The notes: generated by a model not told the origin, from the letters alone. 64,000 bases of DNA from Mycolicibacterium parafortuitum (GCF_010725485.1 NZ_AP022598.1:4402001-4466000); one strand, 5' to 3'. Positions 17,271 to 29,998 are shown, numbered from the stretch's first letter. Translations and numbers: made by a program.

Positions 17271-17281
17271 TGGTCGGGCTG

Positions 17282-19561
<2,280 letters not shown>

Positions 19562-20014
19562 TCACGGGGTCGTGATCGAAGTACCTTGTGCGGCCGCGCA
19601 ATCGGGGCAGAAGCCCCAGTAGACGACCTCGGCTTCGTCGACGATGAAACCGTCCAGTTCCCCGGTGGGGTCGGACGGCACCAGACACGGTGCGTCACCG
19701 ACGGCGCAATCGACGTCGGCGATCACCCCGCAGGACCGGCACACGATGTGGTGGTGGTTGTCCCCGACACGCGATTCGTAGCGGGCGACCGAACCGGTGG
19801 GCTGGATCCTGCGCACCAGTCCGACCGTGGTCAGCGCGGCGAGCACGTCGTAGACCGCCTGGCGGGACACATCGGGCAGTGCGGCGCGGACGGTACCGAA
19901 AATCGTGTCGGTGTCGGCGTGTGGTTGACCGCTGACGGCCTCCAGCACAGCTAATCTCGGACGCGTCACGCGTAGGTGCGCGCCGCGCAGCTGTTGCGCG
20001 TAGTCCGAGTTCAC
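19562..20014 (-). CDS. furA: Ferric-uptake-family regulator FurA
   Basis: A 150-residue Fur-family repressor. A winged-helix domain occupies about 1-80. The metal-binding half has the histidine-rich DNHHHIVC and two CxxC zinc pairs (CRSC and CPDC). In mycobacteria FurA represses itself and katG and senses oxidation. The start codon is GTG, directly preceded by a -10 box 6 bases away, which indicates leaderless translation. Gene order furA-katG is the standard mycobacterial one. Confidence 0.95.
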   Translation of the reverse strand: MNSDYAQQLRGAHLRVTRPRLAVLEAVSGQPHADTDTIFGTVRAALPDVSRQAVYDVLAALTTVGLVRRIQPTGSVARYESRVGDNHHHIVCRSCGVIADVDCAVGDAPCLVPSDPTGELDGFIVDEAEVVYWGFCPDCAAAQGTSITTP

Positions 20015-20020
20015 ACAGAC

Positions 20021-20049
20021 GTTGTACGCCCTTTTCTGGACTCAGTCAA
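20021..20049 (-). promoter_or_regulatory. furA-katG promoter and FurA box region
   Basis: On the minus strand TTGACT (20049-20044) and TACAAC (20026-20021) are separated by exactly 17 bases, and the GTG of furA starts 6 bases after the -10. The stretch from the -35 through the spacer (TTGACTGAGTCCAGAAAAGG) closely resembles the furA upstream sequence I recall from M. tuberculosis, the region FurA protects. This supports autoregulated leaderless expression. Confidence 0.8.
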
Positions 20050-20078
20050 GATTGACGCGCGGAGTAATTCTGTCCTGT

Positions 20079-20084
20079 TAGGGT
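20079..20084 (+). promoter_or_regulatory. -10 box giving a leaderless Dabb mRNA
   Basis: TAGGGT ends 6 bases before the GTG at 20091. A TTGACG at 20052-20057 is 21 bases upstream, too far for a standard -35. The promoter faces away from the furA promoter, and the two -35 regions lie within 10 bases of each other, so FurA binding could affect both. Confidence 0.4.
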
Positions 20085-20090
20085 GCCCCG

Positions 20091-20384
20091 GTGATCCGAA
20101 GCGTGGTGCTGGCCAAGTTGAAGGCGGGCTACGACGCCGCCGAGTTGTCCTCGATCCAGGACGGGCTGCGGAATCTGAACACCCCGGGCACGGTGCGCTA
20201 CACGATCGGCATCGACGCCGGGCTACGGGACGGCAACTGGGATTACGTCATCGTCGCCGACTTCGAGGACGTGGACTCCTACCGGAACTACGACGAGGAC
20301 GCCGCGCACAATGCGCTGCGCGCGCGGCTGGCGCCGTTCGTCGAGCAGATCGCCCGCGCGCAGTTCGAGATCCCTGACGCCTGA
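20091..20384 (+). CDS. Dabb-family protein (stress-responsive A/B barrel)
   Basis: A 97-residue single ferredoxin-like Dabb domain. Typical features are the N-terminal strand VVLAKLKAG, the central DYVIVADFED and NYDEDAAHNAL motifs, and a C-terminal helix. Dabb dimers bind or transform small hydrophobic molecules; many have no known role. It is divergent from furA with a leaderless GTG start. A hairpin follows its stop. Confidence 0.85.
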   Translation: MIRSVVLAKLKAGYDAAELSSIQDGLRNLNTPGTVRYTIGIDAGLRDGNWDYVIVADFEDVDSYRNYDEDAAHNALRARLAPFVEQIARAQFEIPDA

Positions 20385-20390
20385 CGCGGA

Positions 20391-20420
20391 CCTCACCGCG
20401 GCCGACCGCGGGCGGTGAGG
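20391..20420 (+). terminator. Hairpin after the Dabb gene
   Basis: CCTCACCGC (20391-20399) and GCGGTGAGG (20412-20420) form a perfect 9-bp stem with a 12-base loop. Only ACAAGTT follows, with no T-run. It could be a weak terminator separating the Dabb gene from the haemoglobin gene, or an mRNA-stabilising stem. Confidence 0.4.
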
Positions 20421-20485
20421 ACAAGTTAACGCGCTCTCAAAGCCGCGCGACGCGGCGCGTTACCGGGGTCGGCCAACCTCTCGTG

Positions 20486-20863
20486 ATGAGTATCTTCGAC
20501 CACATCGGTGGCCCGCCGGCCGTCACGGCCGCAGTCGACGACTTCTATCGCAGGCTGATCGCCGACCCCGTCCTGACGCATTACTTCGACGGTGTCGCGA
20601 TGAACCGCCTCAAAACGCATCAGCGCTCTTTCATCGCCGCCGCGCTGGGCGGGCCCGAGCCCTACCTCGGCCGCTCCATGCGCGAAGTCCACTCGCACCT
20701 GGCCATCACCGCCGAACATTTCGACCGCGTGGTGGCCCACCTGGCGGACACGCTGACCGACCTCGGGGTCAGCACGGACATCATCGAACAGATCGGCGCA
20801 AAGCTGGCTCCGCTCAAGGACGAGGTCGTCAGCACCGGTGACGCCGCGGCTCGCGCCGGATGA
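20486..20863 (+). CDS. glbN: Truncated haemoglobin, group I (trHbN)
   Basis: A 125-residue 2/2 haemoglobin. Key residues seen are the B10 tyrosine Y21 (DDFYRRL), E7 leucine L42, E11 glutamine Q46 (KTHQRSF), the GGPEPY loop, and the proximal F8 histidine in MREVHSH. The M. tuberculosis homologue uses this pocket for nitric oxide dioxygenation. This protein lacks the polar pre-A extension of about 12 residues found at the N-terminus of the M. tuberculosis protein. The ATG at 20486 is used; a GTG directly before it would add one residue. Confidence 0.93.
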   Translation: MSIFDHIGGPPAVTAAVDDFYRRLIADPVLTHYFDGVAMNRLKTHQRSFIAAALGGPEPYLGRSMREVHSHLAITAEHFDRVVAHLADTLTDLGVSTDIIEQIGAKLAPLKDEVVSTGDAAARAG

Positions 20864-20866
20864 GCG

Positions 20867-21610
20867 TCACAGGCTGCGCGTGTAGCGCTGCACGAAGGTG
20901 CGCAACACCGTCATCGGGTGCGTGACGTCGTATCGGCGGGCGTCGTCCTTGAGGGCATCCGCGGTCTCGGGAGCGAAGTAGCCGTGGTTCTTGTACACGT
21001 CGATGCGGGTGTAGAGGCCGTCCATGTCGAGTTCGGGATGGAACTGGGTGGCGTAGACATTCGCGCCGACACGGAACGCCTGCACCGGGCAGTCCCGCGA
21101 ACTGGCCAGCCGGACGACTCCCGCGGGCAACCGGGCCGCGGCTTCCTTGTGCCCGCCGTAGGCGTCGAACGTGTCCGGAAGCCCGGCGAACAGCGGATCG
21201 CGGTGGCCCTCGTCGGTCAGATGCACGGTGACCCCGCCGACCGGCTCACTGTGTACCCGGTCGATCTGGGCGCCGATCACCGCCCCGACAGTGCCGACGC
21301 CGTAACAACATCCGAGGAACGGGAAGTCGCGGGCGACGACCTCGGTGAGCAGCGCCACCAGCTCGCCCTCGACGCGGGTCTGGGTCGAGGACTTCGTCGC
21401 CGCGTCATCGCTGACGTTGTAGGGCCCGCCGCCGAGCATGATGCCGGACCACTGCGCGAGGTCCACCGTGCCGAGCTCCTGCTGGGTCAACCGGATGCGG
21501 CGCATCCCGGACTCGTCGAGCCCGCCGAATTGCATCATCGCCGCGTACTCGTCGTCTGCGGCTTCGTCCTCGGCGCGGATCGACAGCAGCAGAAACGGGG
21601 CGTCGGCCAC
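20867..21610 (-). CDS. Class I glutamine amidotransferase-like protein
   Basis: A 247-residue GATase1 domain related to GMP synthase-type amidotransferases. The nucleophile cysteine is in FLGCCYGVG, and the His-Glu pair in TQFHPELD. LGGGPYNVSD near residue 60 is the oxyanion strand. There is no synthetase partner domain, so it may be a stand-alone glutaminase subunit or a gamma-glutamyl hydrolase. It is convergent with glbN, with only 3 bases between the stops. The start is GTG. Confidence 0.85.
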   Translation of the reverse strand: MADAPFLLLSIRAEDEAADDEYAAMMQFGGLDESGMRRIRLTQQELGTVDLAQWSGIMLGGGPYNVSDDAATKSSTQTRVEGELVALLTEVVARDFPFLGCCYGVGTVGAVIGAQIDRVHSEPVGGVTVHLTDEGHRDPLFAGLPDTFDAYGGHKEAAARLPAGVVRLASSRDCPVQAFRVGANVYATQFHPELDMDGLYTRIDVYKNHGYFAPETADALKDDARRYDVTHPMTVLRTFVQRYTRSL

Positions 21611-21646
21611 GCGGTAAGCGTAACGAGATCGGCGCTGCCGGCCGGA

Positions 21647-22783
21647 TCATTCCGGCTTGCGATACACGACCATCTCGCGTGACAGCACCCGCCGTACCCG
21701 AGGGTCGCGGCTGCACGCCACCGCGAACACCGTCAGCAGTATCCAACTCAGCAGTGCACTGGCGAACACCATCGTGAAGGCCGCCCAGGCTCCGCCGGTG
21801 AGCTCGGTGGACGCCTTGTATTTCGCCCACAGCCGCCAATAGATCATCAGGTTCACGGTCAGGCCGACGCCGTAGGAAATCGCGAACGACAACAGGAAGG
21901 GCCGCCACGTGCCATCGTGCCAACGCGCCGACACCGGCTCGTGCCGTAGGGGATACACCACCGACAACACGTTGCCGACCCCCAGCCAGATGAACACCAT
22001 CGTCACCAACTGGTCGATCATCGGCACCGGGTTGACCTCACCGGCCACCGCGAGCAGCGCGATCACGGGCAGCCCCGCCGCGGTGATCATCGCAGCCATC
22101 GCCAGGTTCTTCGCCACCAGGATCCGCCACAGCGGTTCGCCGCGCTCCAGCATCTCGCGGACCCGAGCCGCCTCGAAACACAGCGCGTTGGTGCAGATCA
22201 CGCTGCCCACGACGGCCGAGAACAGGTACAGCGTCAACCGTCCGGCGTCGTCGTATCGGGTCAGGCCGGTCAGGTGATAGAAGGTCACCATCGACAGCGC
22301 GATCGCCAACGTGACCACGATGCGCGCCAGGATCGCGCGGGGCCGGTCGGCCAGCAGGTGGCGCACCTCTTGCACGACGGGGCCGCGGAGCGACCCGAGC
22401 TGGGTCAGCAGGTTCCGCGCCGCGGCGCTTCGCACCGGCGCGCCGGCGGCCTCGGCCGTGGCGCGCCGGGCCGCCGCGACGGCGATCACGGCTTCGGCGA
22501 GTGCGACCCGGGCCAGACCGACGGCGACGACGGCGTTCGCGCGCGCCTCCTGTGGCGTCGCCGCGCGCGGAGCGTCGCCGGCGCGACTCTGCGCGCGGGT
22601 CCGCCACCACGGATTCGCCGCCGCCGCGGCGATGTCGGGACCGCCGTCGACCGCCGCGAGTTCGGCGTGCGCCCGACTTTCCTCCCGCGCCAGCGCCGCA
22701 TCGTCATCCCAGTCCGCCGCCGCGGCGGCCGCGTCGAGGTGGCGCAGGGCGTCGGCGAGGTGTCGTAACTCGTCGGTCGGCAT
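21647..22783 (-). CDS. Multi-pass membrane protein, unknown
   Basis: A 378-residue protein. The first 130 residues are alanine-rich with helical, probably coiled segments and no hydrophobic span. Six or so membrane helices follow from about residue 150 to 370 and include SMVTFYHLTGL, FIWLGVGNVLSVVYPL and LLSWILLTVFAV. The membrane part has the general look of ABC-2 type permease proteins, but no ATPase gene is adjacent. The ATG at 22783 is chosen; GTG at 22792 is also in frame. It is divergent from the MenC-like gene. Confidence 0.7.
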   Translation of the reverse strand: MPTDELRHLADALRHLDAAAAAADWDDDAALAREESRAHAELAAVDGGPDIAAAAANPWWRTRAQSRAGDAPRAATPQEARANAVVAVGLARVALAEAVIAVAAARRATAEAAGAPVRSAAARNLLTQLGSLRGPVVQEVRHLLADRPRAILARIVVTLAIALSMVTFYHLTGLTRYDDAGRLTLYLFSAVVGSVICTNALCFEAARVREMLERGEPLWRILVAKNLAMAAMITAAGLPVIALLAVAGEVNPVPMIDQLVTMVFIWLGVGNVLSVVYPLRHEPVSARWHDGTWRPFLLSFAISYGVGLTVNLMIYWRLWAKYKASTELTGGAWAAFTMVFASALLSWILLTVFAVACSRDPRVRRVLSREMVVYRKPE

Positions 22784-22826
22784 GGCGCACACTCAATCAT
22801 GTCGCGGGCGGCTAGCTTGTCCGACA

Positions 22827-23603
22827 GTGAGAACGCTGATTGATTTCGACGACGCCCCGGTCTTCGCCATCCCGACCGAGACGGGGGTGCGCGAGGGCGT
22901 GCTGCTCGACGGACCGCAGGGCTGGGGCGAGTTCTGTCCGCCCCCTGATGCCGACGACGCCGGAGCGGCGCTGTGGCTGACCGCGGCGATGGAGCCGAGT
23001 ACCGTCGGCTGGCCCGATGTATGGCGGGGCCGGGTTCCGGTGTCCGAGGGCCGATCGCGGCCCATCGTCGTGATCGACGACGTCGACGACGCCGTGGCGC
23101 GCATCGCCGCGCTGGGATCGGTCGAACTGGTGGAGCTGGTGTGCCGGACACCGCAGGACGCCGCGGCGGTCCGGGCCCGGGTCGGCGTGCCGGTGGCCGC
23201 CGACGCCGCGTTGCTGGCCGCGGACCGGGCGTGCGCGGACGTCGTGGTGCTGCGGTGCGGCCCGCTCGGGGGAGTGCGCCGGGCGCTGCGCCGCGCCGAG
23301 CGGTTGGCGCTGCCCGCGGTCGTCGACTTCACCGGGACGACGAGCATCGGGCTGGCCGCCGACGTGGCGCTGGCCGCGGCGCTGCCGGAGCTGCCCTACG
23401 CCTGCGGCCCGGTTCCGCCGTGGCTCCACGATGCCGACATCGTCTCTGCCGCACGGTCACTCGTACCCGCCGACGGGTTCCTGCCGGCGGCCCCGATGCC
23501 GGCCGCCCCGGATCCGGAGCGGCTGGCACGGTTTCAGGTCACCGATCCCGAGACGACCGCACGTTGCCGCGGCCTGCTGCACCGCGCCGCCGCACTGCTC
23601 TGA
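22827..23603 (+). CDS. Degenerate MenC-like enolase-superfamily protein
   Basis: A 258-residue relative of mycobacterial O-succinylbenzoate synthase MenC, which has about 326 residues. The C-terminal barrel half is recognisable (PVAADAAL, GPLGGVRRAL, AAALPELPYACG, DGFLP). About 70 residues carrying the catalytic KxK strand are missing. The metal-site segment that reads AADES in MenC is AADAA here, and the second catalytic lysine strand LKVAPLGG reads LRCGPLGG. It is therefore probably not an active OSBS. The frame is intact with normal codon use, which argues for a retained function. Start is GTG, 8 bases behind a TAGCTT box. Confidence 0.7.
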   Translation: MRTLIDFDDAPVFAIPTETGVREGVLLDGPQGWGEFCPPPDADDAGAALWLTAAMEPSTVGWPDVWRGRVPVSEGRSRPIVVIDDVDDAVARIAALGSVELVELVCRTPQDAAAVRARVGVPVAADAALLAADRACADVVVLRCGPLGGVRRALRRAERLALPAVVDFTGTTSIGLAADVALAAALPELPYACGPVPPWLHDADIVSAARSLVPADGFLPAAPMPAAPDPERLARFQVTDPETTARCRGLLHRAAALL

Positions 23604-23607
23604 CGGG

Positions 23608-25896
23608 TCAGTCCTGCTTGGTGATCAGCCGGGTCAGCGCCTCCCGATCGGGGGCCAACAGCTCGTCGATCCTGGCCTGGTTCACGTCGGCGACGATGAT
23701 CTCGCCGACCTCCTGGTAGACGTCGCTGAAGATGCCGTGGGACTTCATCTTGTCGGTCTGGTAGATGTTGTCCTCCGTCGGCGTCACGTAGTACACGATC
23801 TCGGCCTTGAAGCGGTGGATCAGCCACAGATGGATCACATCCATCAGCCGCTTCTGGCGCAGGTGCTCGGCGAAAGTGTTCTGGTCGCGCACCGTCAGGA
23901 TGCTGCGACCGTGCCGGTCCTTGATCGGGTCGACGACGACGTTGGCCAGCGGTTCGTCTCCGTCGCCCAGGATCTGCAGGTCGAGCACATCCGAGCCGGC
24001 ACGGCGCGGACGCAGCTGCACATGCAGCCGTTCCGGCAGCTGATAGTGCTCGCTCCACAGCGCCAGCCATTCCTCCAGCAGCTTCTTGGGCACCTCGGTC
24101 TGCACCAGGTGCTGATGCTGCGTGGAGCCCTTGCCCATCGACTTCGTCGTCGCCGTGCGGCCGGACGAGGCCGCCAGCGCGGCATCGCTGCGCGGTCCGC
24201 CGACGAGGGTTTGCGGTGTGCGGTAGGGGGATTCGACCAGCCGCATCTTGCGCTGCAACCGGGCCAGTGCGAGCATGCCCTCTTGCCGCAGCGAGGTCGC
24301 GAACTCTTCGGACGCCACACCGTCGACCTGGTGCCCGCCGTAGGTGATGAAGTTGAAGACGAACCCGAGCTTGCCGATCTCCTCGGGGAACGCCCGCATC
24401 TCCTCGTCGGACATCCCGGTGGTGTCCCAGTTGAACGACGGGGACAGGTTGTAGGCGAGCATCTTGTCCGGATACACCGCGTGGATCGCGTCGGCGAACT
24501 GTTTGGCGTCGGCGAGGTCGGCGGTCTTGGTCTCCATCCAGAGGATGTCGGCGAACGGCGCAGCCGCCAGCGATTTGGCGATCGCGTACGGAATACCGCC
24601 GCGCACCTGGTAGTAGCCCTCCGGGGTCTTGACCCGTTCGCAGTCCCACGCGACATCGGCACCGAGTTCCTTGGCCTTCTCCCGTGCGGTGTACAGCGGT
24701 GCCCGCTCGGCGAACTCCCGCCACTGGGCGACGCTCATCGCCGACGGTTCACCCTCGCGCTCGCGGAACTCCAGCAGCTCGGCGACCGCCTCGCCGTAGG
24801 TGTTCAGACCCGCGTCGTTCTCCCATGCCTCGACGAACCGCGACTCCACCTTGTCGAACGCGGCGTCGAGGGAGGATTCGGCGCCGTCCTGCCAGGCGGC
24901 GGCGGTGTCGTCGATCAGTGACAGCACGCCCTGGCGGTCCAGCCAGGCCTCGGCGGTCGCGTACTCACCCTCGGGCAGCGCATAGAGCAGATGGCCGTTC
25001 AACTCGGTCACGCCCCTGTCGTAGAAGCGGCGCACCATGGCCAGGAAACACGACTTGTACGACGGGATCTTGAGGTTGGTGGCGCCGAGCAGGAACGGCT
25101 GGTCGCGCTCGTCGGCGCGGCTGTCGATCAGATTGGCCGCCTCGGCGTCAGTGCGCGCGACGATGATGCCGGGCACCCGCATGACGTCGAGCTGGAAGCG
25201 GGCCGCGTTGAGCCGTTTGATCTGTTCGTCGGACGGCACCAGCACCTTGCCGCCCTGATGGCCGCACTTCTTGGTGCCCGGACGCTGGTCCTCGATGTGG
25301 TATCCGGGCACACCGGCCTCGACAAAGCGCCGAATCAGATTGCGCACGTGCGGATCTCCACCGTGGCCGGTGTCGGCGTCGGCGATGATGAACGGCCGGT
25401 AGTCCACGGGTGGCGTGGCCGCCCGTTGTTCCTCGGTCATCTGCAGTCGCAGGTACTGCTGGTTGCGGTCCGCGGTGAGCAGGGCGCGGACGATGCCCGC
25501 GGCCTCCTCGGGCACCTGGCTGAGCGGGTAGCTGGCCAGGTCGGGCCCCGGGTCCTCGCTGATCGACCCCTTCGCCGAGGTGGCCCAGCCGCCGAGGTAG
25601 ATGCCCTCGATGCCCATCCGCTTCATCACGACGGCCTGGCCGGGGGAGTACGGCCCGAACGTGGTGATGCTGCGGCCCTGGGCGAACAGTTCCCGCAGGT
25701 GCGGGTAGAACGCGGCGGCCGCTTCCCGTGCGGTCGGGTAGTCGGCCGGGATGGTGCCGCGCTGCTCGGCGACCTGGCGGGCCGTGTAGAGGCGGGTGAT
25801 GCCCTCGAACCGGGGGCTGTCGAAATAGCGTTGGGTCTCCGCGACGTCCCGCTCGAACGGGGTCTGAGGCTGGAGGTCAGCTTCGATGATGGCCAT
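23608..25896 (-). CDS. aceA: Isocitrate lyase 2 (AceA2, long form)
   Basis: A 762-residue isocitrate lyase of the long ICL2 type, compared with about 430 for ICL1. The active-site motif KKCGH is at about residue 214, with [10 protein letters not shown] upstream. The family extension and a C-terminal domain follow ([33 protein letters not shown]-like region, [16 protein letters not shown]). It cleaves isocitrate to glyoxylate and succinate for the glyoxylate shunt, and mycobacterial ICLs also cleave methylisocitrate from propionyl-CoA. In M. tuberculosis ICL2 the C-terminal domain is gated by acetyl- and propionyl-CoA. It lies 59 bases after upp on the same strand. Confidence 0.95.
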   Translation of the reverse strand: MAIIEADLQPQTPFERDVAETQRYFDSPRFEGITRLYTARQVAEQRGTIPADYPTAREAAAAFYPHLRELFAQGRSITTFGPYSPGQAVVMKRMGIEGIYLGGWATSAKGSISEDPGPDLASYPLSQVPEEAAGIVRALLTADRNQQYLRLQMTEEQRAATPPVDYRPFIIADADTGHGGDPHVRNLIRRFVEAGVPGYHIEDQRPGTKKCGHQGGKVLVPSDEQIKRLNAARFQLDVMRVPGIIVARTDAEAANLIDSRADERDQPFLLGATNLKIPSYKSCFLAMVRRFYDRGVTELNGHLLYALPEGEYATAEAWLDRQGVLSLIDDTAAAWQDGAESSLDAAFDKVESRFVEAWENDAGLNTYGEAVAELLEFREREGEPSAMSVAQWREFAERAPLYTAREKAKELGADVAWDCERVKTPEGYYQVRGGIPYAIAKSLAAAPFADILWMETKTADLADAKQFADAIHAVYPDKMLAYNLSPSFNWDTTGMSDEEMRAFPEEIGKLGFVFNFITYGGHQVDGVASEEFATSLRQEGMLALARLQRKMRLVESPYRTPQTLVGGPRSDAALAASSGRTATTKSMGKGSTQHQHLVQTEVPKKLLEEWLALWSEHYQLPERLHVQLRPRRAGSDVLDLQILGDGDEPLANVVVDPIKDRHGRSILTVRDQNTFAEHLRQKRLMDVIHLWLIHRFKAEIVYYVTPTEDNIYQTDKMKSHGIFSDVYQEVGEIIVADVNQARIDELLAPDREALTRLITKQD

Positions 25897-25955
25897 GCCC
25901 CACCCTACGGCGAGGACGGCGCGCCGGGGAGGGGTTGGGCAGCCCGGACGGGGAC

Positions 25956-26591
25956 TTATTTGGTGCCGAAGATGCGGTCCCCGACGTCGCCGAGCCCCGG
26001 CAGGATGTAGCCGTGCTCGTCGAGGCCGCGGTCGATCGCCGCGGTGTAGATCGGCACCTCGGGGTGCGCGCCGGACAGGGTGGCGATGCCCTCCGGACAG
26101 GTCAGCAGGCACACGAACTTGATCGACTTGGGCCGGTATTCGCACAACCTGTCGATCGCCGCGACGGCCGAGTTCCCGGTGGCCAGCAGCGGGTCCACCA
26201 CGACCACGTCGCGCTCGTGCAGATCACCTGGCATCTTGAAGTAATACTCCACGGCGACACGGATTTTCGGATCCCGGTACAGCCCGATATGGCCCACGCG
26301 CGCCGACGGGACCACGTCCAGCATCCCGTCGAGGATGCCGGTCCCGGCCCGCAGGATCGACACGAACACCAGCTTCTTTCCGTCCATCACGGTGCCGGTG
26401 GTGGCCTCCATCGGGGTCTCCACCGCGATCTCGTGCACCGCGACGTCGCGCAGCACCTCGTAGGCCATCATCGCCGACACCTCACGCACCAGGCGGCGGA
26501 AACTGTTGGTGGACGCCTCCTTCCGCCGCATCAGCGTGATCTTGTGCTGCACCAGGGGGTGGTCGACGAGGTGCACGCCGCCGGTTGTCAT
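25956..26591 (-). CDS. upp: Uracil phosphoribosyltransferase
   Basis: A 211-residue Upp. It makes UMP from uracil and PRPP. The PRPP-binding loop is [14 protein letters not shown], the [10 protein letters not shown] flap is present, and the C-terminal uracil-binding [13 protein letters not shown] motif is intact. Its ATG overlaps the URC4 stop by one base (TGATG), so the genes are coupled. In the yeast URC pathway a uracil phosphoribosyltransferase supplies the nucleotide that URC1 and URC4 degrade. Here it may serve catabolism rather than only salvage. Confidence 0.96.
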   Translation of the reverse strand: MTTGGVHLVDHPLVQHKITLMRRKEASTNSFRRLVREVSAMMAYEVLRDVAVHEIAVETPMEATTGTVMDGKKLVFVSILRAGTGILDGMLDVVPSARVGHIGLYRDPKIRVAVEYYFKMPGDLHERDVVVVDPLLATGNSAVAAIDRLCEYRPKSIKFVCLLTCPEGIATLSGAHPEVPIYTAAIDRGLDEHGYILPGLGDVGDRIFGTK

Positions 26592-27826
26592 CAGAACACC
26601 GTCCCATCGCTGACGACGCGCAGCGGGGGCGATCCGCCGCGCAGCCGTTGTGCCGACACCCGCCCGGCCGCCCAAGTCCCGCCCTCAAGCACCCGCGCCA
26701 ACGGCATGCTCTGTGCGTCGGTCCCGAGCCGTTCGCGCACCAGCGGTGCCAGTTCGTCGAGCAGTGCGACGGTCAGCGCGCGCCACTCGACCACCAGTTC
26801 GTCGGCCGGGGTCCAGTCTCGCTCGGCCAGCGCCGGGTCGCGCAGCCGCAACACCGCGGTGTCGAGCAGCAATCCGCCGTTGCGATACTCGGGCAGGCCG
26901 GTCAGTCCGTCGAGGTCGGTCACGTCGACTCCGGCCCACCGGAACGGTTCGATCAGCGAATAGGTCAGCCACTGGGACAGTTTGTGCAGTGGCATCCAGC
27001 CCGCACTGAGACCGGGGCCGGGCACAGCGTCGTGCCGCCAGCAGTCGCCGAGGGGGATGTCGCCGATCATGTTGTGAGACGGCCAGATCGGCGACAGCGA
27101 CACCAGGACTTCGTCGAGGATGTCGTGTGCGGGCACCGAGTCGCTGCCCCCGAGCCGGTCGAACAGCGTCCCGGGTCGTCCTGTCCCGCCGGCCTGCGCG
27201 GCGAGGGTGTCGCCGAGCCGGTGCATCAGCGTGACCCGGCCTGCCAGCCCGACGACCGGGTTGTCCGGGGTCACCTGGAACGCGTCGGCGAGTTGGGCCT
27301 CGGTCAGCGCGCGCAGGCCGTCCGCGTCGGCCTGCAGCGGGTGCGCCGGATCGCAGGAGAACAGGCCCGAGACGAACGCATGCCAGCTGGCCACCCCCAG
27401 GCCTTCGGAGCGGGTGTACCGTGCGCCGCTCGCCTCCCGGTACTTCCAGTCGGGGCCGGCGCCGGCGTCGAGCAGCACGGCGATCACGGTCAGGTCGACC
27501 ATCACGCGCGCCCGCTCGCCGGGGTCTGCGCCGGCCAGCAGAGTGTCGAGCTCGGCCCTGCGATCGATCCCGCCTGCCTCGAAATGCCGCCATCGGCTGT
27601 GGAACGGGATGTCCAGATCGGGATAGCGGCCGCGGGTCACCGTGGCGACGTCGTCGGCGGCCCCGGGGAGGGCCTCGTCGTCGACGGTGAACCACCGGGA
27701 TTCGCCGGCGCGGGCGCGGGCGAGGAGGAAATGCGCACGCTCCCGGACGGCGACGGTGCTGCGCAACGCGGCCAAGACATCACCGTCGACCGGGTCCGTC
27801 ATCGGGCTCTTCGCGCAAGCGCTCAT
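26591..27826 (-). CDS. URC4/Urg3 family protein (DUF1688)
   Basis: A 411-residue DUF1688 protein, the family of yeast uracil-catabolism protein URC4 and Aspergillus Urg3. Recognisable stretches include [71 protein letters not shown] and LPEYRNGGL. Its chemical step is not established; genetics in yeast place it with URC1 in breaking down uracil to 3-hydroxypropionate. The start is taken at the ATG in the innermost 32-bp repeat (27826), which overlaps the mini-ORF stop; ATG at 27802 is the alternative. Its stop overlaps upp. Confidence 0.88.
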   Translation of the reverse strand: MSACAKSPMTDPVDGDVLAALRSTVAVRERAHFLLARARAGESRWFTVDDEALPGAADDVATVTRGRYPDLDIPFHSRWRHFEAGGIDRRAELDTLLAGADPGERARVMVDLTVIAVLLDAGAGPDWKYREASGARYTRSEGLGVASWHAFVSGLFSCDPAHPLQADADGLRALTEAQLADAFQVTPDNPVVGLAGRVTLMHRLGDTLAAQAGGTGRPGTLFDRLGGSDSVPAHDILDEVLVSLSPIWPSHNMIGDIPLGDCWRHDAVPGPGLSAGWMPLHKLSQWLTYSLIEPFRWAGVDVTDLDGLTGLPEYRNGGLLLDTAVLRLRDPALAERDWTPADELVVEWRALTVALLDELAPLVRERLGTDAQSMPLARVLEGGTWAAGRVSAQRLRGGSPPLRVVSDGTVF

Positions 27827-27858
27827 CGGGACCCTCGGCTCTTCGCGCAAGCGCTCAT
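27823..27858 (-). CDS. Mini-ORF 2 in the repeat array
   Basis: A second 11-codon ORF with the same peptide as mini-ORF 1. It begins in the middle repeat and stops at an ATGA that overlaps the first ATG of URC4. A ribosome leaving the URC1-type gene would have to re-initiate three times to reach URC4. No separate Shine-Dalgarno is visible apart from GCGAAGAG, 14 bases before each ATG. Confidence 0.35.
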   Translation of the reverse strand: MSACAKSRGSR

Positions 27859-27886
27859 CGGGATCCTCGGCTCTTCGCGCAAGCGC

Positions 27887-27890
<4 letters not shown>
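27855..27890 (-). CDS. Mini-ORF 1 in the repeat array
   Basis: An 11-codon ORF encoding [11 protein letters not shown]. Its ATG overlaps the TGA stop of the URC1-type gene by 4-base ATGA geometry, and its own stop overlaps the next mini-ORF start the same way. The GSR ending matches the last residues of the URC1-type protein, showing that the unit is a copy of the old gene junction. Translation is not proven; the peptide may matter only as a ribosome relay. Confidence 0.35.
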
Positions 27891-29128
<1,238 letters not shown>

Positions 29129-29200
29129 AGGACTCCTCGCTGGAGGGAATCCGCCAGCATAGTCGCGCACGGCGGGTCCCGCCGACGGAGCGAACGGGCC

Positions 29201-29899
29201 TCAGACGGGCCAGCACTCGCGGCGGTACGCGGCGTCGAAGAACATCCATTCGTAGCGCGACGTCGTCACGAAATGTGATCGGGCAACAGCCTCGTCGGCC
29301 GCGGTGAGGGTCGGGCCGATCCGGTCGGCGAGGCAAAGCACCTCGGCGACGGTCGCGGCGAACTCGTCGCCGCCGTAGCTGTCGATCCAGCGCTGGTATC
29401 GCTCGTCGACCGAGCCGCGGGTCAGTAGCGCCGCACCGACCTCGGCGTAGATCCAGTAGCAGGGGAGCACCGCTGCCAGCCCGTCGACGAAGCTGCCGCC
29501 GTAGACGGTGGCGAGCAGGTAGCTGGTGTAGGCCTGCGTGGTCGGCGACACCGGGACCGCGTCGACGGACTCGGCGGAGAGGCCGAGTGCGGGCAGCAGT
29601 TCTTCGTGCAGGGACAGTTCGACGTCGAAGACCTCTGCGGCGTGCCGGGCGAACATCGCGGTGTCGGCCAGTGTCGGCGCCTTGGCAGCGACCACCGCCA
29701 GCGCCCGTGAGTAGGTACGGAGGTAGTGGACGTCCTGGGCGACGTACTCGGCGAACACGTCGCGAGGAAGGCTGCCGTCGCACAGCCCGGTGAGGAACGG
29801 GTGCGCGAGGGTCGCGTCGAAGATCGCGGCGATGTCGGTCCACAGGCGCGAGGTCCAGGATCCGGGTTCGTGCGCGCCGATGCGCGGGGCCACGGGCAT
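29201..29899 (-). CDS. tenA: TenA-family thiaminase-II-like aminohydrolase
   Basis: A 232-residue TenA protein. Known members hydrolyse aminopyrimidines or thiamine. The catalytic set is complete: D56 (QDVHYL), Y127 (YTSYL), the nucleophile C147 (LPCYWIY), Y175 (DSYGGDEF) and E217 (RYEWMFF). It is the first gene of the tenA-URC1-URC4-upp series, 72 bases upstream of the URC1-type gene. No thi genes are nearby. The context suggests either pyrimidine salvage from thiamine degradation or a step on a pyrimidine ring-opening product. AAAGGACC lies upstream of the ATG. Confidence 0.9.
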   Translation of the reverse strand: MPVAPRIGAHEPGSWTSRLWTDIAAIFDATLAHPFLTGLCDGSLPRDVFAEYVAQDVHYLRTYSRALAVVAAKAPTLADTAMFARHAAEVFDVELSLHEELLPALGLSAESVDAVPVSPTTQAYTSYLLATVYGGSFVDGLAAVLPCYWIYAEVGAALLTRGSVDERYQRWIDSYGGDEFAATVAEVLCLADRIGPTLTAADEAVARSHFVTTSRYEWMFFDAAYRRECWPV

Positions 29900-29998
29900 G
29901 TCCGAGGTCCTTTCAGCGATGAGTTTCCGTCGGGTGCCGGGTCGGTACCGGTGAACGCATCCGCTCAGCCGAACCGACCATGCTGGAAGGTGACTGTA

